Source: Phascolarctos cinereus
Lineage: Eukaryota > Chordata > Mammalia > Diprotodontia > Phascolarctidae
Assembly: GCF_002099425.1 (NCBI RefSeq)
Contig: NW_018344015.1
Coordinates: forward strand, 3,254,501-3,318,500
Direction of reading: 5' to 3'
DNA length: 64,000 bases
Part shown: one piece after another, positions 55,864 to 64,000 of the stretch
Layout: the number at the start of each line of letters is the position of its first letter
Numbering within the stretch: the first letter of the stretch is position 1
The notes under the pieces: generated by a model
Told to the model about the DNA's origin: nothing
Databases searched by the model: none
The model's input: the letters and a program-made list of their open reading frames with translations, nothing else
Made by a program: the position numbers and the translations under genes

Positions 55864-56466
55864 TGTCAGGTGCTGAGGGAAATTCCAGGGTGAGACAGGA
55901 ATTGAAGTATGTTGAAATAGAGGAAACCAGAAATATAGGATTGAAGGTTGTCAGCTCATTGTAAGTAATAGGCACTTAAATGTTTGCTGAACTAGTGAAT
56001 GGATCTCTTAATACTTAAGAGTCCTGATTTTTGTATCAGTCTATCTCCCAATGACAGCTTCTCCATCTCTGTAATAATTTTCATTGTCCTTATCTTGGAA
56101 TCCTGTTAGTTAATTGTTTCTTCCCATAGTGGATATAACAGTGGGATAATGGCTTTTCTTTTGTTTTATCTACCATGGTTGGGGGGAGGGGAGAGGGAAA
56201 GGGAGCCAGCCAGCCTTTGGCCCCTAAGAACTTGGAAGTGAGAGGTAAAGGCAATATGGCCCTTAAGCTGCCTGCAAAGTAAGTGAGAATGCTCAGCAAT
56301 GAAAGTAGTCCTATGTTCATCTTTGCTGTCTTATTATTTCCAATTGAGTCAGATCATGTGAAATTACCTTCTAGTTTCTATCACCTTATTTATCTTTAAC
56401 AACATCATCTCTCCTTTAACTCTGTTGTCCTATGGATATCCATAACTTTTGTATTTTAAGGTTTAT
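55864..56466. other. No recognisable feature
   Basis: Unclassified. A polypyrimidine/polypurine patch with GGGGAGGGGAGAGGG lies near 56182. Confidence 0.4.
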
Positions 56467-56938
56467 ATTATGTCTGAGGTTCAGTGCGGTGAGAGATGGA
56501 CTCTCAGAAGTGAAGCCTCCACAAAAGGTCAATAATTTTTGATTATTATTTTCAAAATCCTCCCCGGATCAGACCCTGTTTTTAAGCACATAACAGAAAG
56601 AATAAGCCCTGCCCCACCCCCAACCTGAGCCATTTGCCTTTGGCTTCCTGCCTCTTTCCTTGTCTTTGAATTTCTCACCTGGAATGTAAGCCCCACCTCC
56701 CAGTTAGAATGTAAGCCCACCCCCAGTTAAGGGGGTAAGGGATAGTGGTGGGTGGAGACTTTTCATGGTGGACGGAGATTTGATTTTATAAGGCGGCCCC
56801 TGTTGCATGGTCTCTCTCTCTCCACATGTATGAAAGGAGCAGACAGCTGTCTCTGGCGATTGTAACAAAGGTAACCTTTGCTTTCCACCTTGAGAAGTCT
56901 CTGAGTTTAATGTGGGTTAGGGTCGCTGTCGCACATAA
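56467..56938 (+). mobile_element. Probable solo LTR of an endogenous retrovirus (fossil)
   Basis: About 470 bp, richer in G and C than its surroundings. It has a TATA-like 'attttataaggc' near 56783-56795, a downstream leader-like part ('gattgtaacaaagg', 'gagtttaatgtgggtt') and an end near 'gctgtcgcaca', preceded by 'tgtctgagg' at about 56470. Two repeated short blocks ('gaatgtaagccc') lie in its U3-like part. No internal retroviral region adjoins it. The boundaries and family are tentative. Confidence 0.5.
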
Positions 56939-57574
56939 GTGATATTGGTGAACTGTTTTTAATAAGCAGTATTTTAAATGAGTGTATTTTAAATGAAAAT
57001 GTTCTAACTCCATTAAAAATAGAAAACTGCCTGTTCAACGTAGTTATCTGACCCTTGCTGCGACTCCCCACCCCCCCAAAAAATCTGATGTATGTGGAAC
57101 TGAACAGTAGTTTATAAGTAGCAAGATGGTAAGATAAAAGAGTTTCAGCCTACCATTATATATTAGGAGTTCTTTAGCAGAGAAGTGAGAAAATTCTGGA
57201 CAGGCCTGAACAGGGAAGTGCTCATGGTGGAAGAGGTACTTAGTCTAGAACTCGAAATATGAGTAGGATTTGGATAATGATCAACCAGGCAATTCAACTG
57301 AACAGCTATTTAATTCAATTAACAAAAACAGTCAAAATCAATTGATTGACAGAATTGTGAAGTTAATTCACTCTACGATTTATACAGTCGTTCTGTCCAT
57401 GTAGAGATCATCTTAGGATTTAGTGATAAATACAGGGCACAAAGTTAAATTTCTTTTAAAGTAATAAGCTGCTCTTATGGATGGTAGTAGATTGACCTAG
57501 ACCTAGCTACAACTGGTCTGTTCTCTAGAATCTACTAAAGAATATCTAAAGTTACCCTATGGTTTTATGAAAAG
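56939..57574. other. No recognisable feature
   Basis: Unclassified AT-rich sequence. Confidence 0.4.
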
Positions 57575-57810
57575 AAAAGAGGCAGTGATGCATAATGGAT
57601 GGAAAGCTCACCACATAGGGTCAGGAATACCTGATTCCAAGTCTTAACTCAAACAAATGCCAGCTATGTGACACTGGCAAAGGGACAGCTAATCTCTCAG
57701 CACCCCCAGGCAATTTCCCAAGACAATTAAATGCGAAAAGTTGCAGATATGCATTAGAAGGGGGAGTAATAAGAGTTCAACTAACTTCCTCACCTTTGAA
57801 GAGAATGGAC
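57575..57810 (+). mobile_element. tRNA-type SINE, third type
   Basis: 'gaggcagtgatgcataatgg', 'ggtcaggaatacctgattcc', 'tctcagcacccccaggcaat' and 'gttgcagatatgcattagaa' follow the order of a distinct old mammalian tRNA SINE, unlike the short and long marsupial SINEs elsewhere in the window. Confidence 0.65.
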
Positions 57811-57859
57811 ATGCTAGCCAAACACTGATGTAAATTGAATGACACACCTAGTATTTATC

Positions 57860-57975
57860 ATTAAGAATAGAAACTCCCTGAGGACAGGGATAATTTCATT
57901 TTTGCCATTGCATCCCCAGAGCCTAGCACAGTTCCTGGGACATAGAAGATGCTTAATTAATATTTGTTGATTGGT
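57860..57975 (+). mobile_element. L2 3' end
   Basis: 'aaactccctgaggacaggga', 'cagagcctagcacagttcct' and 'gcttaattaatatttgttga' form a clear L2 terminus. Confidence 0.85.
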
Positions 57976-58635
57976 TATCTTTCAAACAAAGAGCTTCTGT
58001 ACCTTTTTGAACAAGCTTTGGAGTTTTTCCATGGGAAGATGTAAGATTTCCACTGAGCTGGTGTTTAGATGTAAGTAGGTACCAGCTGTGAGCTTACTAG
58101 CTCTTTAGGTTCTAAACTTAGAAATACTTGTGTGGGTGGAAAAAAGACAGAAGTCAACAAACTCTGATGTTTTCTAGCAGACCAGCTGCTGTTCCCTGCT
58201 GTGCAGTTTAGAGAGTCAGCACTGACCCTCACCAAAGGAGTCTTACCTATAGTTTTGCTGATTAAATGTTTAGAAAATTCTTAGGAGGTAAACTGTGACT
58301 TACACCTAAACAAAAGGAATCCTCATGTCAAATTGAAGAGTCCTTTTGTCTTACGAATAAACATTCCCTGGTATATGTTTTGTGAAGTCCCAATTTTTGA
58401 TGTATCAGGTTTTCTTAAAGCAGAGCATACATGAATTGATAATTGCCCAACATATGTTGAAAGTTAAGCTGTCAGAGACCACTTGCCCTTGCAAGGACAT
58501 GATTATTTATTTTCCTTATAAATGATGGAAAATATGTTACATTTGCATAAAGCACTGTTACTCCCTCTGGTTAACTTTAATGGTGACCTGGTTTAGAGCA
58601 CTAAGAAAGTCACTGGAGACATTGGACTAGATCTG
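57976..58635. other. Low-repeat stretch, no gene recognised
   Basis: No repeat assigned over about 650 bp, and mixed composition. With 16791-19220 it is the likeliest place for conserved non-coding sequence. Confidence 0.4.
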
Positions 58636-58858
58636 GAGTTCATAACTTAGGAGTCTGTAAATGGATTTCAGGGGTTCCATGAACTTGGAAGGGGAAAATA
58701 CATATTCATTGCTTATTAACTTCTAAACTTAATTGAGCATTTCCTTCATTTATTTAAAAACATTGTTCACAGGGGGAGGGTCCATAGACTTCATCAGACC
58801 ACCAAAGGGGTCCATGACAGAAAAAAAAATAAGTTAAGAACCCTTTGGGCTAGATTAT
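58636..58858 (+). mobile_element. hAT-type MITE, copy 3 of 3, most complete
   Basis: 'gttcataacttaggagtctg' at the start and 'aaataagttaagaaccctt' at the end are imperfect inverted termini. Interior: 'aaaaacattgttcacaggg', 'gggtccatagacttcatcag' and 'aaaggggtccatgaca'. Confidence 0.75.
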
Positions 58859-59170
58859 CTGTGAGATCTATTTTACTTCCTGGAGAAGTGATATTTTTTA
58901 CCTGAAGGCTAGGGATGGCATTTCCTTAAAAATTAAGCAGCACATCTACTCTCCTCCTTTTCCGTGCTAAAAAGACTGAATCCTCCTGATCTACCTGGAA
59001 ATTAGAGAGGTACACAGTGGAATGAGTTGCCTGAGGAGATGCAGTGAGCTACTTCACAGTAGAAGTTTACCACTCACTGGCCTGAGTCATTGATGAGGGT
59101 ATTACTGTATGTGTATAGACTGACAATAGCTGAATTCTTCTGATAGACTCTGCCTTTCTCTGGGTATTAA
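58859..59170 (+). mobile_element. CR1/L3-type LINE fragment (clear from about 59005)
   Basis: 'acagtggaatgagttgcctgagg' with 'gtgagctacttcacagtagaag' matches the 3' part of CR1/L3. The first 145 bp are unassigned. Confidence 0.5.
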
Positions 59171-59234
59171 GAATATAGGCAATATAACCAGAATTCAATC
59201 TATTAATACTTCAGGAGGAAATCAAGTTAAATTC

Positions 59235-59450
59235 AGGGGACATGAGACAGTTAGATGGCATATAGTATATATAAGGCCACAGTTAGTATCGGGACATTTT
59301 GAGTTTGAATCCTGCTTTGAATGCTTATTGTGACCCTTGCCAAATCACTTAACTTCACTGTTCCTCAGTTTCCTCATCCACAAAATGAAAGTTAGACTTG
59401 ATATTTGCTAAGGTCTGTTCTAGTTTTAAATCTATGATTCTATGACAGTA
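59235..59450 (+). mobile_element. MIR3/Ther2-like CORE-SINE
   Basis: 'gagtttgaatcctgctttga', 'cagtttcctcatccacaaaatgaaag' and the tail 'tctagttttaaatctatgattctatgac' are all present. Confidence 0.85.
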
Positions 59451-59639
59451 CCCACTATGGTGAAATGATTGAGTCAGATGCTAGTTTTGTCTGATTGGGG
59501 AAATCAGTTTTCAGCTCTTGCCACTAGGAAAAACAAAAACAAAAACAAAAGGAACAGCTTCTAATTCATCCATTTGCACAGGCATTTTGTTACCATGCTC
59601 TATTTCTATTGCCCTCTCCCTATGAATAAATGTTATACC

Positions 59640-60205
59640 GATTTATACCCATTTGTTCATTATAGCAACCTTGTGAAATAGATCACTAACTTTATTTCAT
59701 AAATATTAAAAATCCAAGGCATAGAGATAACTTAGCGTGACCACAAAGTGAGTCAATGCTAAAACCTAGATTAAGACACAAGGCTCTTGATTCCTAATCC
59801 AGTGTTCTTTCCATTATCCAAATTGCAGAAGACATTGTCAGTCACTGCAAATACAATTCCAACAATCCTTGAAGTTATAAATCTTCCACTAATAAGTTCC
59901 TAAAGTCATAGGATTTAGAGTTGAAAGAGACCTCAAAGATCGTTCTGTCCATAACCCTCATTTCATAGTGGAAAAAACTGATATCTCTTGAGGTTAATTG
60001 ACTTACCCAAGGTCACAGAGATAGTGAATAATAATAATTTGTACAGTACCTTAAAATGTAAAAGTGTTTTATCTACAGTATATCATTGCTTATAATGATC
60101 CTATGAACTAAGAACTGCAAGTATTGTCATTCCTGTTTTACAGCAGAGGAAATGAGGCTCAGGAAACTTAAATGACTTGCCAGTAGTTGCATATCTAATA
60201 AACCT
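59640..60205 (-). mobile_element. Three successive MIR-class SINE fragments
   Basis: 59640-59825 (decayed core, 'attcctaatccagtgttctttcca'), 59895-60020 ('tcataggatttagagttgaaagagacct', 'acttacccaaggtcaca') and 60030-60205 ('tgttttacagcagaggaaatgaggct', 'aaatgacttgccagtagt'). All are antisense; the middle one has the MIR3/L3 tail. Confidence 0.7.
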
Positions 60206-60271
60206 CAAAAATGATGTTTAATTGCTACCTTTAGGTCTATTATTGCTTTTTTCAGTGTTACTGTGCTGTCT

Positions 60272-60360
60272 TGCAGAATCATAGAATCTCACAATTTGAA
60301 AACCTCAGCTGCCATCTAATCTAATCCATACGTAAAACGAACATCCACTAGGACATGTGG
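60272..60360 (-). mobile_element. CR1/L3 or MIR3 3' terminus
   Basis: 'agaatcatagaatctcacaattt' and 'gccatctaatctaatccata' are the antisense L3-type tail. Confidence 0.65.
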
Positions 60361-60569
60361 CCATCCAAGTTCTGTAGCTTCCTTCCAGCCTGCTGAGCAG
60401 TTACTCCAATTTTCCAGTCTATTCAGATAGTATTAAATACATAAGTTATGATTATAAAGAAACGAGAACAATGCATGTGGGTGGCCACCCACTTTAGAGC
60501 CATTACATTATAGTCATATCAATGAATTTTCCCATTTAAGTGCCATTAAGTCCACAAAAAATTAAGCTT

Positions 60570-60700
60570 TTAGTGTTCGAGGCATTGTGGTGAATGTTGG
60601 GGCACAAAGGAATGCCAAAACATTGCCCATGTCTACAAGGAGCTAATATTCTAAAATGGAGGAGATAACATATTAATGACTACATGCATATAGAATAATA
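60570..60700 (+). mobile_element. Ancient mammalian repeat, 5' unit
   Basis: 'gaggcattgtggtgaatgttggggcac' and 'ctacaaggagctaatattctaaa' match the family at 27836. Confidence 0.55.
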
Positions 60701-61239
60701 ATATCTGTCATTTATTGTAGCTCTTTTTTTGAATATATTTTATTTATTTTGTTAAATATTTCCCAATCACATTTAAAAATTTTAACACTTATTTTTTAAA
60801 ATTTTAAGTGCCAAATTCTCTCCCACATTCCCATCCTCTCCCAACTGCTGAGAAGGCAAGCAATCTGATATCAATTATACATGTGAAGTCATACAAAATA
60901 CATTTCCATATTAGCTATGTTGCAAAAGAAAACACACAAAAAATCTTAAAAAAATAAAGTGAAAAAATACGCCTCAATGTGCACTGAGCTTACCAGTTCT
61001 CTCTCTGGAGGACATTTTTCAGCATAAGTTCTTCAGAACTGTCTTGGATTATTGTGTTGATGTTAGTTCTAAGTCTTTCACAACTGATCATTGTTATAAT
61101 ACTGCAATGTTTTCCTGGTTCTACTCAGACCACTTCGCATCAGTTCCTATGAGACTTCCCAGGTTTGCCTGAAACCATCAACTCATCACTGTAGCACAAT
61201 AATATTTTATCACAATCATATACCACCATTTGTTCACCC

Positions 61240-64000
61240 TGAATTGATGGGCATCCCATCAATATCACTTCTTTTCTACCCTAAAAGAGGTATAAATATT
61301 TTTGTATAGATAAGTCCTTTTACCTTTTCTTTCATCTCTTGGGAATACAGACCTGTGAGTAGTACTGCTGGGTCAAAGAGTATGGACAGTTTTATAGCCC
61401 TTCGGGAATAGTTCTAAATTGTTCTTCAGAATGGCTGAACCAGTTTATAATTCTATCAGTAGTATTTTAGTGTCCCTATTTTTCCACATACCCTCCAACA
61501 TTTGTCCTTTTCCTTTTCTGTCATGTTAGTTAATCTAGTATGTGTGAGATTTTAATTTGCATTTCTCTAATCAATAGTGATGTAGGACAAATTTTTCATG
61601 TGACTATTGATAGCTTTGATTTCTTCTTCTGAAGACTGCCTGTTCATATCCTTTGACCATTTATCAATTAGGGAATGGCTCTTAATTTGGCTCAGTTCCC
61701 TATATATTTGAGAAATGAGGTCTTTATCAGAGAAACTTGCTGTAATTCCCCCCACCCCCTCAGTTTCATGCTTTCCTTTTAATTTTGGCTGTATTAGTTT
61801 TGTTTGTACAAAATCTTTTTAATTTTATGTAATCAAAATTATCCATTTTACTTCCTGTATGATCCCCTTTATCTCTGCTTGGTCATAAACTCTTCTTTTA
61901 TCCATAGATCTGACAGGTACATTTTTCTATGCTCCCCTAATTTGCTTATGATATCACCCTTTATGCCTATATCATTTATCCATTTTTAAAAACTTTTTTT
62001 GGTATATAGCATAAGATGTTGGTCTATGCCTAATTTCTGCCAAAATGCTTTTCAGTTTTCCCAGCAATTTTTGTCTGATGGTGAGTTTTTGCCCCTAAAG
62101 TTTTTTTTTTACCTTTAACGAACACTAGATTACTATAGTCATTTACTACTGAGTATTGTTTACCTAATCTATTCCACTAATCAATTACTCTTTTTTAGCC
62201 AATATCAGGTTGCTTTCATGATTACTACTTTGTAATATAGTTTGAAATCTGGTATTGCTAGACTGCTTCACATTTTTTCCCCCATGAATTCCCTTGATAT
62301 TCTTGACTTCTTGTTCTTCCAAATGAATTCTATAAAATAATTCTTTGTTATTTTAATTGGTATGACACTGATAAAGTAAATTAATTTAGGTACAATTGTC
62401 ATTTTGATTATATTAGCTTATTCTACTCATGAGCAATTAATATTACTCCAATTATTAGTTTCTGTCTTCGTTTGTGTGAAAAGTGTTTTGTAATTGTGTT
62501 CATATAGTCCCTGGGTTTATCTTGGCATTTCTAATACAGTATTGAATATGGTGTGATAATGGACATAGCTTCATCCCTGATGTTATTGAGAAGGCTTCTA
62601 GTTTATCCCTATTATAGCTTGTTTTTGTTTTTTGTTGTTGTTGTTGGGTCATTTTTAGTCATGTATGAACCTTTGTGACCCCTTTTTGGTGTTTTCTTGG
62701 CAAAGATATGGGAATGGTGAGCCATTTCCTTCTCCAGTTCATTTTACAGGTGGGGAAACTGAGGCAATCATGGTTAAATTGCTTGCTCAGTGTCACATGG
62801 CTAGTAAGTATCTGAGTCCAGAACTAAATTTAGGAAGATAAATCTTTCGACTCCAGGCCTAGCATTCTATCCACTGTACCACCTACCTGCCCTCTCTTGA
62901 CTTTAGATAGAAACTCTTTCTCATTTTAAGAAAGGCTTCATTTATTCCTATGTTTGCAAGTATTTTTAATAAAAACGGGTTTTGTATTTTATCAAAAGAT
63001 GTTTTTCCTGATACAATCATATTTTTGTTATTTTTTCTTACTTTTATGATCAAATTATACTTATAGTTTTTCCTAATATTGAACTAGCTCTACATTCCCA
63101 GCATAAATCCAACCTGATCATAGTGCATGGTCTTTGTGATATACTAATATAACCTTCTTGTTACTATTTTATTTAAAATTTTACATTGATATTCATTAGG
63201 TAAATTGGTCTATAGTTTTCTTTCTCTGTTTTTGCTCTCATTAGTTTAGATGTCAAAATCATATTTGTGTCATAAAAAAAATTTTTATAGGACTCCTCTT
63301 TTACTGATTTTACCCCAAACAGCTTATATAGTATTGGGATTAATTGTTCTTTAAATGTTTAATAGAATTACCTTGAAAATGTATGTGATTTTTGAGATTT
63401 TTTCTTAGGTAGTTCGTTCATGGCTTATTCAATTTCTTTTTCTAAGATAAGCTTTTTAAAATATTCTATTTTTTTCTTCTATCAAAATGGGCAATTTTTT
63501 TGGTAACTATTTGTCCATTTCATTTAGTTTGTCAGTTTTACTGACATATTAGATGAAATAACATCTAATAATTTAATAATTATTGTTTTAATTTCATCTT
63601 CAATGGTAGGACATTTATACTTTTCATTTTTGATACTGGTGATTTGATTTTCTTCTTTCTTTTTGTTAAATCAAAGTGGTTTCTCTCTTTTGTATTTTTT
63701 TTTCATAAAACCAAATCTACTTTTATTCATTTATTCAATTTTTTAACTTTTAATTTTATTCATCTCTCTTTTGCTTTTCAGAATTTCCATTTTGTTGTTT
63801 AATTGGGGCTTTAAAATTTTTTTCTAGTTTTTTTAGTTGCATGACTAATTCATTGATCTGCTCTTTCCTTCTTTTATTGATGTTAACATTTAGGTATATA
63901 AATTTTCCCTTACGTATTACTTCAGCTGCATCCCACACATTTTGAAATGTTGTTTCATTGATATTCTTTTTATCAAAGTTATTTATTGTTTCTATGATTT
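61240..64000 (-). pseudogene. L1 ORF2 (endonuclease/reverse transcriptase), decayed, partial
   Basis: Conserved blocks on the minus strand include AAEVIRKGKFIYLN (63756-63938, after the endonuclease; human L1 AKAVFRGKFIALN), DQVGF (near 63110), IPDFKLYYKVVIM (near 62235) and SDKDLISQIYREL...DKWSKDMNRQ (61567-61755). The region with the catalytic FADD motif is missing: sequence passes from the 'FNIVLEM' equivalent to the 'YMNTI' block within about 10 bp near 62528, a deletion of some 250 bp. Many stops elsewhere. Dead. Confidence 0.85.
62632..62891 (-). mobile_element. Long tRNA-derived SINE inside L1 ORF2
   Basis: Antisense: a (GTT)n tail, 'ggtgttttcttggcaaagat', 'gagccatttccttctccagt', 'tttacaggtggggaaactgagg', 'tctatccactgtaccacctacctgccc'. 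L1 reverse-transcriptase sequence flanks both ends. Confidence 0.9.

Larger units (their letters stand above)
60725..64000 (-). mobile_element. L1 LINE, 3' part, continues beyond the window
   Basis: Starts with a T run (the element's A tail) at 60725-60731, then a 3' UTR of about 0.5 kb ('aagtgccaaattctctccc', 'tgagaaggcaagcaatctgat', 'ttctctctggaggacattt'), then decayed ORF2 to the window edge. A SINE is inserted at 62632-62891. The 5' end is outside the window. Confidence 0.9.

Noticed and set aside
1-64000. Search for an undescribed multi-gene system
   Set aside because: No intact genes, operon-like clusters, structural RNAs or domain combinations are present. All readable coding sequence is decayed LINE sequence, and the rest is repeats and unclassified AT-rich DNA.

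Overview
This is mammalian, almost certainly marsupial, nuclear DNA. It is AT-rich by eye and has no bacterial-style gene packing. It carries repeated copies of the tRNA-derived SINE whose head reads GGGGCAGCTAGGTGGTGCAG, together with MAR1-type CORE-SINEs, HAL1/L1 elements, much old L2 and CR1/L3 LINE sequence, and RTE-related pieces. The short SINE resembles the WSINE1 type known from Australian marsupials, so an australidelphian source is my best guess; the family names are recalled, not searched.

I find no intact host gene, no convincing exon, and no structural RNA gene. All the longer open frames are LINE fragments, microsatellite translations or chance frames. The window looks like an intergenic desert or the inside of a large intron.

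Layout. 0.3-5.6 kb: old SINE debris and an unclassified pyrimidine-rich stretch, split by a full-length half-L1 (HAL1, 1995-5166, minus strand) with 14-bp target duplications and a duplicated ORF1 start. 5.8-6.8 kb: a CR1/L3 copy containing a hAT MITE and a (GA)n array. 8.0-11.7 kb: L2, CR1, a (CT)n tract and an L1 with a 5' inversion. 13.95-16.79 kb: a long L2 copy with recognisable reverse transcriptase, holding a CORE-SINE that itself holds a younger SINE. 16.8-21.0 kb: mostly low-repeat sequence. 21.0-22.5 kb: a CR1/L3 copy on the minus strand. 26.2-28.4 kb: a (TA)n array, scrambled L1 ORF2 and a solo LTR. 29.5-31.8 kb: L1/HAL1 ORF1 and 5' UTR pieces with (CTTC)n, (CTT)n and a SINE. 34.4-35.65 kb: a 1.2-kb segment bounded by 26-bp direct repeats. 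37-41 kb: an RTE-tailed SINE, CR1, an L1 3' end, MAR1 and (AGT)n. 43-49 kb: hAT, SINE and L1 pieces plus an RTE reverse-transcriptase fragment. 49-60 kb: CR1, L2, hAT, SINE and MIR pieces and a second LTR. 60.7-64.0 kb: an L1 that runs out of the window, with decayed ORF2 on the minus strand and a SINE inside it.

No cooperating gene set is present. What can be read is the insertion history: L2, CR1 and MIR-class copies are oldest, hAT MITEs and L1/HAL1 came next, and the short tRNA SINEs and long microsatellites are youngest. I found no candidate for an undescribed biological system.
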